Position numbers and translations under genes: made by a program
Assembly (NCBI GenBank): GCA_020465985.1
Contig: JAANYP010003266.1
Span: 258,721-322,720, forward strand
DNA from: Centrapalus pauciflorus
Taxonomy: Eukaryota; Streptophyta; Magnoliopsida; Asterales; Asteraceae
Length of the DNA stretch: 64,000 nucleotides
Direction: 5' to 3'
The notes under the pieces: model-generated
Database searches by the model: none
What the model was told of the DNA's origin: nothing
What the model saw: the letters and a program-made list of their open reading frames with translations, nothing else
In this document: positions 11,425-22,452 of the stretch, piece by piece
Layout of the letters: each line of letters begins with the position of its first letter
Position numbering within the stretch: the stretch's first letter is position 1

Positions 11425-12557
11425 CATGCCGATTAGTCAAAGCGGAGCATCAGCAGCCTTACGGCAGTCTTCAACCGCTACCAATTCCCGAGTGGAAGTT
11501 CGATCACATAACGATGGACTTTGTGACAAAGTTGCCGACTACGCGAAGACAGCACGATGCAATATGGGTTATCGTGGATCGCCTAACCAAAGTCGCTCAC
11601 TTCATTCCGATTCGCGAAAACTATTCACTTGAGAAATTAGCCAAGTTGTACATAGACGAGATCGTTACCCGACACGGTGTGCCTCTATCAATTCTTTCCG
11701 ACCGCGACAGCCGATTTACATCGAGGTTCTGGAGTGCATTGCAAGATGGATTAGGCACAAAGATCAGAATGAGCACAGCGTATGATCCGCAGCCTGATGG
11801 CCAAAGTGAGCGCACGATCCTTACACTTGAAGACATGCTGCGGGCATGTGTTCTTGAGTTTAGCGGTAGTTGGGACGACCACTTGCCACTAGCAGAAATT
11901 TCTTATAACAATAGTTACCATTCATCCATCAAAGCCGCACCTTTCGAAGCCTTATACGGACGCAAGTGCCGAACTCCTACGTGTTGGCTTGAAGCCAGTG
12001 AAGCACTAATCGCCGGTCCCGAGCTACTTCAGCAGACTAATGAAAAGATCAGAATTATTCGCCAACGCTTAGAAACCGCTCAATCTCGACAGAAATCGTA
12101 TCACGACCGACACCATAAACCTTTAGAATTCCAGAAGGACGATTATGTCGTATTGAAAGTCTCGCCGATGAAAGGTGTGTTCAGATTCGGGAAGCGTGGC
12201 AAGTTAGCACCACGATTCGTTGGTCCTTTCAAGATCACCGAGCGAGTTGGAACTCAATCTTATCTGTTGGACTTGCCGAGCGAACTGTCCAACATACACC
12301 CTGTATTCCACGTTTCGCAATTAAGGAAGTGCAAAGAAGATGACAAAGAAAAGTGGGCCGATCATCTAACTTACAAGATTAATGAAAAGCTGCAATGTGA
12401 CGAGCCTGAAGTTATTCTAGAAACAAAGATGAAGAAGTTGAGGAATCGAGAGGTAGCAATGGTGTTGGTGCAATGGAGAACTTCTCACGGAACTTCTCAG
12501 ACCTGGGAATCTGAGCAAGACATGAGAGTTCGATATCCGCATATGTTTGAGCCTTAG
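11425..12557 (+). pseudogene. pol: Chromovirus integrase-chromodomain fragment (5' truncated)
   Basis: An open reading frame without stops that corresponds to the last ~375 codons of the Tekay-like polyprotein at 18205-19337. It begins inside the integrase zinc finger (CRLVKAEH). It includes catalytic Asp, Asp and Glu contexts ([28 protein letters not shown]), the GPF motif region and a C-terminal chromodomain-like segment (VLVQWRTSHG). By eye it differs from the downstream copy at about 16 positions in 1133, most of them amino-acid changing, as expected without selection. The 5' part was cut by the Copia LTR at 11424. Confidence 0.85.
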
Positions 12558-12585
12558 GTACTTCGAGGACGAAGTGCAAGCGTGG

Positions 12586-14398
12586 TGGGCTCATACTATA
12601 ACACCTTGCTTTTATTTGCATTTTTATTTTAAGAATTTTAGAGCAATTTGCGTAAAATGATGTAATTTCGAGATTTAGTATAAATAGGAATTGGGTGCTC
12701 CATATTCTCACTTTTGCAAAACTAATCTAGCAACTTGAGAGACTCTCTCTCTAGCCCGGAAACTTCTCTCTAGCTTTTCTCCCTAACCGACCTGCCAAAT
12801 CTCGAGTTCTATACGTCATCGGAAAGGTCTCGAAGTGTACTATCCGAATCTGCTATTGCATGCGTGATTTCATACGGTTTTGAGGTAAGAATCGCCCTTT
12901 TCGTTTTCTGCACTTTCGGTTTTGAAGCTACAAATTCAAGTTTATCATTTTAGGCGATTTAAAGCTGATTTCGTATGAGTTTTAGCTAAAATATGGTAGA
13001 TTATGTATAATATAACTTAACCGAGGCTTATTACTTAGCTTATTTGTGGATTTGAGGCTTGAAAATGCATGTTTAAAGCAGTAGTTTATGAACAAACTCG
13101 AGTATGCATAGAACAAACTCGAAATACCAAGAACAAGCTCGAATAGAGCTAGATTCGAGACATAGGTTCGAATCTAGCTTCAGATTCGAGAATGAGGTTC
13201 GAATCTAACCCCTGGTTCGAATCTGTCTTCGAATTTGAAACCATGTGTTCGAATCTGTCTCCTAAATTCGAATTTAATTGATAAAATTAATGAGCAATGC
13301 ATAAATTAGCAAAATAAATAGCAAAATAAATAGCAAAATATTTAGCTAGAAGTTATGGCTTATAGATGTTGGAATATTGAGCTAGCATTATTAATTTAGC
13401 ACATGTTCTGTAATATTAAACTTCAGATATTATACATAAGCCGTTTAGCCCTGTTGCGAGTCAAAGCCAGTGCCAGAATATATTAAAGCCTAGATAAGCA
13501 AGTGCAAGCATTATAAAGCAATTTAAAGCGTAACTAAGCCCGAGCAAGCATTTCAGAGTATTTCAAAGCATTTTCAGTACTGTGAGTAACAGTTATTCTT
13601 GTTTACATGTTTTATATGAAATTGAGACATAAATTGCTTCTATATGATTTCTTTGGAATTCAATAGACTTTTGTGAGTGAAGGCGAACACTGTGGTACAG
13701 GTGATGCCCAGCTTAGCCGGATCTTACATTTGATCTATTAATATGCATATTTATCTGCTATCTGTTTATTGTTCTGCATACTATACAGCAAACTTTGTGT
13801 TAGCGTTTCTTTGTGCATCTCATAAGCATTATATTTAGCGAGCAAGCAATTCTGATGTTCACCACTATCCCTTGAGCATTATGCGGGTAGCTAGCCCCGC
13901 ATCACAGATTGATCATCTGTCAGCGGTAAACCCCTAGTGGTGGCATCTCCTTTCTGCGTGAAATGTCTCAATCGTGCAGCATTCTTTCTGGGTATTAAGC
14001 AAACAAGCAAGCAAGCAAGCAAACATAACAGCCTTTATAGGCACTTTCGCCTCATATTTTTCATGCATTCATGAAAATCTGTTGACTAACTAAGCTTTAG
14101 CTTACAGTTGCTACTCACAATTTTTACAGGAAAAGGTAAGGAGCAAGCTGGACCTTCTGCTTAGGTCTATTTTCTGATCAACCCAGAGGACTTAGCTAAC
14201 TTTCAGCTTGTGGTATTGCTTTATGAGGCCTTGGGTTCTGGGTAGCTGCTTTTATTTAAATTGTGATGTTTTTAGCAACTTAGTACTGTAACCTTGTAGC
14301 ACGTGTAGTGCATGACTTATTGTTATATTTTATTTAGCTTTATGCATTTATTATTATTCCTGGGATAAGCAAGCATGTTTTAAAGCAAGGATGTGACA
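12586..14398 (+). repeat. Tekay-1 LTR shared between two copies
   Basis: The 3' border is firm: ...GGATGTGACA followed by GGA and the primer-binding site. The 5' border is less certain (TG at 12583 or 12586) because both LTR copies are preceded by identical internal sequence. TATAAATA lies at 12679-12686. A block rich in TTCGAA/TTCGAG motifs lies at 13090-13275, and a (CAAG)n repeat at 14003-14030 is longer here than in the second LTR. It acts both as 3' LTR of the truncated upstream copy and as 5' LTR of the full one. Confidence 0.8.
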
Positions 14399-14604
14399 GG
14401 ATGGTATCAGAGCATTAGTTTGAGGGATTCAAGTGTTAGCAATAATACTTGGACTCAAACTTTTAAGCAAAGATATTAGCTTCGAATGTCTAGGCTTTAA
14501 TTTGACCTGAGATAGGCTTTGACTTTGCTTTAGGAATTGGGAAATGGGGTAGAATAGGAGTTATGCCTATTCTTATGCAAGTATTATTTATATAATTTCA
14601 GAAC
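14399..14604 (+). promoter_or_regulatory. PBS and gag leader of Tekay-1
   Basis: TGGTATCAGAGC at 14402-14413, complementary to the 3' end of plant initiator Met tRNA, primes minus-strand synthesis. The leader then runs to the gag ATG at 14605. The bases just before it (ATAATTTCAG, ending at 14601) look like a splice acceptor; the same arrangement precedes the gag ATG of the second Tekay-like element at 22184. Confidence 0.8.
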
Positions 14605-15860
14605 ATGTCTGGATCTGGTGAAGGAGCTGGAGGTGGACTCACTCCTGAACAGATCATGCAAATTATGCAAACTATGCTTAACGAGAACAACGAGCGTCAA
14701 GCTAAGTTTCTGCAAGATCTGTTTCGTGCTCGTGATGAAGCCGAAACTAGGCGCAGAGAAGAGCGTAGGAAACAACAACATGATGACACTGGACGCCGAA
14801 ACGACGACACTGACGAGGAGGAAGCCCCTGTAGTCTTTCCTAAGGGCTGCAACTTCCGTTACTTCAAAGCCTGCGGAGCTCAACCTTTCAAAGGAGCTGC
14901 AAACTCGATTGAAGCACTCAAGTGGATCACTGGCATTGAGCGAATATTTCTCATCAGCAACTGTGCTGAAGAATCCAAGGTCAACTTCGCTACTACATTG
15001 TTCGAGGGTGGCGCTGTTATGTGGTGGAGGTCTCAGGAAAACATGCACGGAGCCAACTGGATTAAGTCTCTATCTTGGGATGAATTCAAAGTCATTTTCT
15101 TTCGTCAGTATTGCCCAGCTGACGAAAAGAAGCATTTGGAAGAGAAACTGATGTCTCTTACTCAGGGAACCAAATCGGGGACTGAGTATGAGATTGAATT
15201 TACCCGACTTAGCCTACTGTCTGACTACCAGGTTGCTACGGAGGAGCAAAAGATCGACCATTTTCTGATGGGTCTGCATCCCGAGTACCAGAAGTTCTTG
15301 AAGCACCAGGGATATACCAACTATACTGATTGTGTTGGAGCTGCTCGAATTCTCGAGCAAGATTTTATTCGAGCTGGAGGAGTTCCTGCTTCATCTGTTA
15401 ACCCGACATGTCCATCACCGCCCAAGAAATCGCGCACTGGAAGCTATTCTGGATCTTCATCCAGATATTCTCAGCCACAGCAGTCTCAGTAACGACAGTT
15501 CAGCTCACCTCCGGTACAGCAATCTCGATCTTATGCGGTACATTCTGAGCCGAGGCAGTGTCGCCGCTGCCAGAAGTCACACATTGGGCGTTGTAACCCC
15601 AATGATGTGAGGTGCTACGTGTGCAACGAAATAGGACATAGCAGTGAAGAATGTCCTAACAAAGTTAAAGTTTGCAACAACTGTTTACGCCCTGGACATA
15701 ATGAGCATGCATGTACGCATCCGTTCAGCATAATTTACCCGAGTGCAGAGCATCATCCGCGATTGCAGCAACAGCAATACCGACTTCAGCAACAACATCA
15801 ACAGCAAAGACAAAATCAACCGGCCCGGCATAGCACATCGCGAGGAGGATCTAGTCGCCG
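14605..15860 (+). pseudogene. gag: Tekay-1 Gag with two zinc knuckles, one stop
   Basis: Starts MSGSGEGAGG. A charged N-terminal helix precedes the retrotransposon gag domain (FKGAANSIEALKWI, AVMWWRSQE, FFRQYCPADEKKH, a typical capsid pattern), then a Ser/Gln-rich linker. An in-frame TAA at 15490-15492, probably from CAA, interrupts it; the same frame continues to two CCHC zinc knuckles at about 15613-15654 and 15676-15717. A Gln-rich segment (about 15760-15830) leads to protease. Gag forms the particle and binds RNA. Confidence 0.85.
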
Positions 15861-17450
15861 TAACGAGCCAGCTCGGAGTCAGAATCGCGCATTCCAGATA
15901 ACGGCTGAGCAAGCAAAGGAAATACCAGATGTGGTATCTGGTATGTTTCTCGTTAACTCTGTACCTGCTAGAGTTATTTTTGATTCAGGAGCCAACCGTT
16001 CCTTCATATCAAATTCATTTGCATCTAAACTTGGAATTGCACCGACTACTCTACCTGTTATATTTGATATTGAAACGGCTAGTAATGTAAGTGTGTCTAC
16101 CGATAAAATTTACCATGACTGCATCATTCTGCTCGACAACTGTACTTTCCAACTGGACCTTATCCCGATGGACTTTCACGAGTTCGACGTCATTGTGGGT
16201 ATGGATTGGCTTGATCATCATGACGCCAACATTGTCTGCAAGAAGAAGTTGATAAAGCTCACTGCTCCGGATGGCCGCAATATTTGCATCTACGGTAACA
16301 GAAAGACAGGTGATATATGTTTAATTTCTGTAGTCAAAGCTAGAAAACATATAGCTAAGGGTTGCATGTCATACTTAGCATATGCGATAGATGCTAAGTC
16401 TGAAAAGAAAGCATTAGCCGAGGTTTCGATAGCCTCCAAGTTTCAAGATGTCTTTCCCGAGGACATCTCTAGACTCCCACCAGACCGTCAGGTGGAGTTC
16501 AGAATTGATTTAGTGTCCGGCGCGGCACCAATTGCTCGAGCCCCTTATAGACTTGCACCTGCAGAGATGCAAGAAATGATGAAGCAATTGCAAGAATTGC
16601 TAGATAAGGGACTCATACGACCAAGTTCATCTCCCTGGGGAGCTCCTGTTCTTTTCGTTAAGAAGAAAGATGGGACTCTCCGGATGTGCATTGATTATAG
16701 GGTGTTGAACAAGGTAACAATAAAGAATAAATATCCGTTGCCCAGAATAGACGATCTTTTCGACCAGCTTCAAGGAGTCAGTTACTTTTCGAAGATCGAT
16801 CTTAGATCTGGGTATCATCAGCTCAAAGTTCATGAAGAAGATGTTCCCAAAACAGCTTTCCGTACTAGATATGGGCATTAAGAGTTTCTTGTCATGCCCT
16901 TTGGTGTTACAAACGCTCCTGCGGCGTTCATGGATCTGATGAACCGCGTTTGTAGACCAATGCTCGATAAGTCCGTTATCGTCTTTATAGACGATATTCT
17001 CATCTACTCGAAAACCGAAGCTGAGCATGCTGTGCATCTTAGAGAGCTGCTAGAGTTGCTGCGCAAAGAGCGACTTTACGCCAAGTTCTCTAAATGCGAA
17101 TTTTGGCTGCGACAGGTGCTAACCATCTCGATTTATTCATTTTTAGCTTATCTTTTCTTAAACTTCATGCTCAGCGTTAACTTGCAAATCTTGTATCTTA
17201 TCAGATACAATTCCTTGGTCATGAGATATCTGGTGAAGGAATCTCTGTGGATCCTTCTAAGATAGAAGCCATTCAAAATTGGGAAGCTCCCAAATCAGAT
17301 ACTGAGATCCGAAGTTTCTTGGGATTGGCGGGTTACTACCGTCGATTCATTAAGGACTTCTCAAAACTAGCCATGCCTCTTACATCTCTTTCTCGCAAGA
17401 ATGTTCCATTTATTTGGGAAGAAGCTCAAGAGAACGCATTCCGAACTTTA
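15861..17450 (+). pseudogene. pol: Tekay-1 protease and reverse transcriptase, interrupted by a stop and an intron-like insert
   Basis: Aspartic protease with DSGA at 15981-15992. RT begins near 16440 with the [16 protein letters not shown] motif, then [30 protein letters not shown] and the catalytic IDD at about 16987-16995. A TAA at 16879-16881 sits where related RTs have an aromatic residue (GH*EF against GHYEF). After FWLRQ the frame is interrupted by 89 nt with GT-AG ends (17116-17204); the family motif FLGHE resumes exactly after it. A further TAA at 17451-17453 follows the RT thumb. The minus-strand relative at 28191-29126 has no such insert. Confidence 0.85.
17116..17204 (+). other. 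Putative 89-nt spliceosomal intron in chromovirus RT
   Basis: Begins CAG|GTGCTAAC and ends TTATCAG|ATAC. The insert is T-rich, 89 nt (not a multiple of three) and phase 0, and removing it joins LRQ to IQFLGHE as in intronless relatives. A length near 90 nt and high AT content are usual for plant introns. The donor GTGCTA is weaker than GTAAGT. Seen directly: boundaries and restored frame. Inferred: that it is spliced. Confidence 0.7.
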
Positions 17451-17453
17451 TAA

Positions 17454-19337
17454 CAGAAACTCACCGAAGCACCTATTCTGGCCTTACCCGAAGGCAATGA
17501 AGACTTTGTGGTCTTCAGCGATGCTTCATATCAAGGGCTTGGGTGTGTTTTGATGCAAAGAGGCAGAGTCATAGCATATGCTTTTCGCCAACTTAAGGAT
17601 CATGAAAAGAGTCATCCGACTCATGACCTTGAACTTGCTGCTGTGACTTTTGCGTTGAAAACATGGCGACATTATCTCTACGGCACCAAATGTCAGCTGT
17701 ATACGGATCACAAGAGCCTTAAGTACATTTTCAGCAAGAAGGAGCTCAACATGCGCCAGCGACGCTCCATGGAACTCATCAAAGACTATGACTGTGATAT
17801 TTTGTATCACCCTGGCAAAGCGAATGTGGTGGCCGACGCATTGAGTCGTAAATCTTACTCTGCTAAATGTCTCTATACCTTGACCCATACTTTGTTTTCA
17901 TCTACTTTGATCGATGAAATTCTCGTTGCTCAAGCCGAAGCCCTAAAAGAAGAAAACCTCAACTCTGAGGACATGAAAGGGCAACTTCAGTTCTTAACTG
18001 ATAGCCCTCGTGGCTTAAAACTCTTAAAAGATCGCGTTTGGGTTCCGAAATTTGGTAATGTTCGACAGAAAATTCTTTCGGAAACCCACTGTTCTAACTT
18101 CTCAGTACATCCTGGCAGCACCAAGATGTACAACGATCTAAAAGCCGAGTATTGGTGGCCCGGTATGAAAAGAGACGTAGGCCAATATGTCGATAATTGT
18201 GTTACATGCCGATTAGTCAAAGCGGAGCATCAGCAGCCTTACGGGAGTCTTCAACCGCTACCAATTCCCGAGTGGAAGTTCGATCACATAACGATGGACT
18301 TTGTGACAAAGTTGCCGACTACGCGAAGACAGCACGATGCAATATGGGTTATCGTGGATCGCCTAACCAAAGTCGCTCACTTCATTCCGATTCGCGAAAA
18401 CTATTCACTTGAGAAACTAGCCAAGTTGTACATAGACGAGATCGTTACCCGACACGGTGTGCCTCTATCAATTGTTTCCGACCGCGACAGCCGATTTACA
18501 TCGAGGTTCTGGAGTGCATTGCAAGATGGATTAGGCACAAAGATCAGAATGAGCACAGCGTATGATCCGCAGCCTGATGGCCAAAGTGAGCGCACGATCC
18601 TTACACTTGAAGACATGCTGCGGGCATGTGTTCTTGAGTTTAGCGGTAGTTGGGACGACCACTTGCCACTAGCAGAATTTTCTTATAACAATAGTTACCA
18701 TTCATCCAACAAAGCTGCACCTTTCGAAGCCTTATACGGACGCAAGTGCCGAACTCCTACGTGTTGGCATGAAGCCGGTGAAGCACCAATCGCCGGTCCC
18801 GAGCTACTTCAGCAGACTAATGAAAAGATCAGAATTATTCGCCAACGCTTAGAAACCGCTCAATCTCGACAGAAATCGTATCACGACCGACGCCATAAAC
18901 CTTTAGAATTCCAGAAGGACGATTATGTCATATTGAAAGTCTCGCCGATGAAAGGTGTGTTCAGATTCGGGAAGCATGGCAAGTTAGCACCACGATTCGT
19001 TGGTCCTTTCAAGATCACCGAGCGTGTTGGAACTCAATCTTATCTGTTGGACTTGCCGAGCGAACTGTCCAACATACACCCTGTATTCCACGTTTCGCAA
19101 TTAAGGAAGTGCAAAGAAGATGACAAAGAAAAGTGGGCCGATCTTCTAACTTACAAGATTAATGAAAAGCTGCAATGTGACGAGCCTGAAGTTATTCTAG
19201 AAACAAAGATGAAGAAGTTGAGGAATCGAGAGGTAGCAATGGTGTTGGTGCAATGGAGAACTTCTCACGGAACTTCTCAGACCTGGGAATCTGAGCAAGA
19301 CATGAGTGTTCGATATCCGCATTTGTTTGAGCCTTAG
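17454..19337 (+). pseudogene. pol: Tekay-1 RNase H, integrase and chromodomain
   Basis: One open frame to the TAG at 19335. RNase H has FSDASYQGLGC near 17517 and the [14 protein letters not shown] end near 17810. Integrase has the HHCC zinc finger (HPGSTKMY ... CVTCRLVK), catalytic contexts [18 protein letters not shown] and PQPDGQSER, then GPFKITE. The C-terminus (LVQWRTSHGTSQTWES) is a chromodomain-like module, thought in this group to guide insertion into marked chromatin. It is the longest intact part of this element and nearly identical to 11425-12557. Confidence 0.9.
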
Positions 19338-19365
19338 GTACTTCGAGGACGAAGTGCAAGCGTGG

Positions 19366-21170
19366 TGGGCTCATACTATAACACCTTGCTTTTATTTGCA
19401 TTTTTATTTTAAGAATTTTAGAGCAATTTGCGTAAAATGATGTAATTTCGAGATTTAGTATAAATAGGAATTGGGTGCTCCATATTCTCACTTTTGCAAA
19501 ACTAATCTAGCAACTTGAGAGACTCTCTCTCAAGCCCGGAAACTTCTCTCTAGCTTTTCTCCCTAACCGACCGACCAAATCTCGAGTTCTATACGTCATC
19601 GGAAAGGTCTCGAAGTGTACTATCCGAATCTGCTATTGCATGCGTGATTTCATACAGTTTTGAGGTAAGAATCGCCCTTTTCGTTTTCTGCACTTTCGGT
19701 TTTGAAGCTACAAATTCGAGTTTATCATTTTAGCCGATTTAAAGCTGATTTCATATGAGTTTTAGCTAAAATATGGTAGATTATGTATAATATAACTTAA
19801 CCGAGGCTTATTACTTAGCTTATTTGTGGATTTGAGGCTTGAAAATGCATGTTTAAAGCAGTAGTTTATGAACAAACTCAAGTATGCATAGAACAAACTT
19901 GAAATATCAAGAACAAGCTCGAATAGAGCTAGATTCGAGACATAGGTTCGAATCTAGCTTCAGATTCGAGAATGAGGTTCGAATCTAACCCCTGGTTCGA
20001 ATCTGTCTTCGAATTTGGAACAATGTGTTCGAATCTGTCTCCTAAATTCGAATTTAATTGATAAAATTAATGAGCAACGCATAAATTAGCAAAATAAATA
20101 GCAAAATAAATAGCAAAATATTTAGCTAGAAGTTATGGCTTATAGATGTTGGAATATTGAGCTAGCATTATTAATTTAGCACATGTTCTGTAATTTTAAA
20201 CTTCAGATATTATACATAAGCCGTTTAGCCCAGTTGCGAGTCAAAGTCAGTGCCAGAATATATTAAAGCCTAGATAAGCAAGTGCAAGCATTATAAAGCA
20301 ATTTAAAGTGTAACTAAGCCCGAGCAAGCATTTCAGAGTATTTCAAAGCATTTTCAGTACTGTGAGTAACAGTTATTCTTGTTTACATGTTTTATATGAA
20401 ATTGAGACATAAATTGCTTCTATATGATTTCTTTGGAATTCAATAGACTTTTGTGAGTGAAGGCGAACACTGTGGTACAGGTGATGCCCAGCTTAGCCGG
20501 ATCTTACATTTGATCTATTAATATGCATATTTATCTGCTATCTGTTTATTGTTCTGCATACTATACAGCAAACTTTGTGTTAGCGTTTCTTTGTGCATCT
20601 CATAAGCATTATATTTAGCGAGCAAGCAATTCTGATGTTCACCACTATCCCTTGAGCATTATGCGGGTAGCTAGCCCCGCATCACAGATTGATCATCTGT
20701 CAGCGGTAAACCCCTAGTGGTGGCATCTCCTTTCTGCGTGAAATGTCTCAATCGTGCAGCATTCTTTCTGGGTATTAAGCAAACAAGCAAGCAAGCATAA
20801 CAGCCTTTATAGGCACTTTCGCCTCATATTTTTCATGCATTCATGAAAATCTGTTTACTAACTAAGCTTTAGCTTACAGTTGCTACTCACAATTTTTACA
20901 GGAAAAGGTAAGGAGCAAGCTGGACCTTCTGCTTAGGTCTATTTTCTGATCAACCCAGAGGACTTAGCTAACTTTTAGCTTGTGGTATAGCTTTATGATG
21001 CCTTGGGTTCTGGGTAGCTGCTTTTATTTAAATTGTGATGTTTTTAGCAACTTAGTACTGTAACCGTGTAGCACGTGTAGTGCATGACTTATTGTAATAT
21101 TTTATTTAGCTTTATGCATTTATTATTATTCCTGGGATAAGCAAGCATGTTTTAAAGCAAGGATGTGACA
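19366..21170 (+). repeat. Tekay-1 3' LTR
   Basis: Same sequence as the LTR at 12586-14398 with about 1% differences by eye and a shorter (CAAG)n run at about 20784. TATAAATA lies at 19459-19466 and the TTCGAA-motif block at 19870-20055. It ends GGATGTGACA at 21170 and is followed not by a PBS but by ATCATGATAG, which belongs to another LTR; the element therefore inserted into that LTR or was joined to it. Confidence 0.85.
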
Positions 21171-21981
21171 ATCATGATAGCTATTTGATTATCATTTCAC
21201 ATGACATTGCATTACAGTTCATTTCAGATACTGCTATGAGATTTATTGCTTTCATGACTTTAATGACTTAAGCTTCGATTGTTGCTCAGACATTTGACTT
21301 ATTAATTCAGCTTGATTAGCCTTGTCGGTCTATTGTTCTAGACCATGCTATTTCACCAGTGCTATTGAACTTGGTAATGACCCTCCGATGTTCCGCCATG
21401 TTGATTTACTGGTAGCTAGCCCAGTATGTGGCCGATCCCCACGATTTAAGCGTGAGCGTGGCTTGAACATCATCCGACTCTATGATTACTATGTCTCAAT
21501 CATGAGTGGCTGTAGCGGCAGTCAAGATATATCACGCTAGACCCATGATCCGCTTGATAATGTGTGACGTCTGAAAATCTATAAACTCACTAAGCATTGC
21601 TTACAGTTGCTACTTTACACTTTTTACAGGAAAAGATAAAGGGAAGTCTGTTGGAGCTAGTTCTTTGGTCATTCAAGATCCAATTTTTGAAGCTTTCACA
21701 GACCACTACTCAACAAACTCTTCGGTACTGATTGGAAGATGACAATTGTGGTGGTTTTGGGTAAACTGGATATGATTGTATGATGTAATGTATTAGATTA
21801 GATGATACCCTTTATAAGTTTAAGTTGAAAATTGTAATCTGTATTAAACTTAATCTTAATATGTTTGTACTTGTAATTTCAATTCCGCAATATAATTACT
21901 CTATCTTAGTTATGATTGATATCGTGTTGCATGATATGGGACCTAGACCCGTGACTACTGCCCCGTGAGGGGTGATCTTCA
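21171..21981 (+). repeat. 3' part of an LTR from a second Tekay-like element
   Basis: It shares short blocks with the end of the Tekay-1 LTR (for example TTACAGTTGCTACT followed by TTTTTACAGGAAAAG at about 21601-21635) but is otherwise different, so it is a related family. The 5' part is missing. A PBS at 21987-22000 (TGGTATCAGAGCCC) follows, with an unusual gap of a few bases after the probable CA end at 21981. No gene seen in this stretch. Confidence 0.65.
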
Positions 21982-22183
21982 CGGGATGGTATCAGAGCCC
22001 ATAGTTTGAGTGAATCAAGTATTATGTGAGTAATACTTGGTCTCAAACTGAAGCAATACATATGTATCAATCATTTAGATGGTTTGAACTGAGATAGGAC
22101 GTACAGACTGTTAGGATGGGAAAAAGGGTACATAGATCTAAGTCTATAAACTGATAGATAAATGATTTTAATTTTCAGTAAAG

Positions 22184-22452
22184 ATGTCAGGATCAGGTGA
22201 CATTTCCAGACAACATGACTCCCCAACAGATGTTTGAAATGATGCAACCACTATTAGCCCAACATTCTGAACGACAAAATAAGATTATGCAAGAACAGTT
22301 TCAAGCCAGAGATGAGGCCAAAGCTAAAAGACGTGATGATAAAAAGAGTAAGCGAAAAGATAAACAAGTCCAGAACGATGAATCTGATTCTGATAACTCG
22401 AATCCTGAAACCCAAATTGCACAGCCAAAAGGTTGTAAAATTAAAGATTTCT
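22184..22452 (+). pseudogene. gag: Gag N-terminus of second Tekay-like element
   Basis: ATG at 22184 gives MSGSGD; a one-base shift a few codons later moves the reading to the frame with NMTPQQMFEMMQPLL. The segment matches the start of chromovirus gag (N-terminal helix, charged RRDDKKSKRKDK, then QPKGCKIKDF). Similarity stops at about 22452, where minus-strand reverse transcriptase sequence begins. Capsid and all later domains are absent. Confidence 0.75.

Larger units (their letters stand above)
12586..21170 (+). mobile_element. Tekay/Del-like Ty3/Gypsy chromovirus (Tekay-1), near complete
   Basis: LTR (12586-14398), PBS at 14402, gag-pol with chromodomain (14605-19337), LTR (19366-21170). 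Domain order gag, protease, RT, RNase H, integrase, chromodomain identifies the Ty3/Gypsy chromovirus group; Tekay/Del is inferred from protein style and large LTRs. The two LTRs are about 99% alike by eye apart from a (CAAG)n length difference, so insertion is recent. The 5' LTR is preceded by the 3' end of another copy (11425-12585), giving a tandem that shares one LTR. Three in-frame TAA codons inactivate the polyprotein. Confidence 0.85.

Noticed and set aside
14402..14413. tRNA gene fragments at TGGTATCAGAGC sites
   Set aside because: They are primer-binding sites after LTR ends; no tRNA cloverleaf is present.
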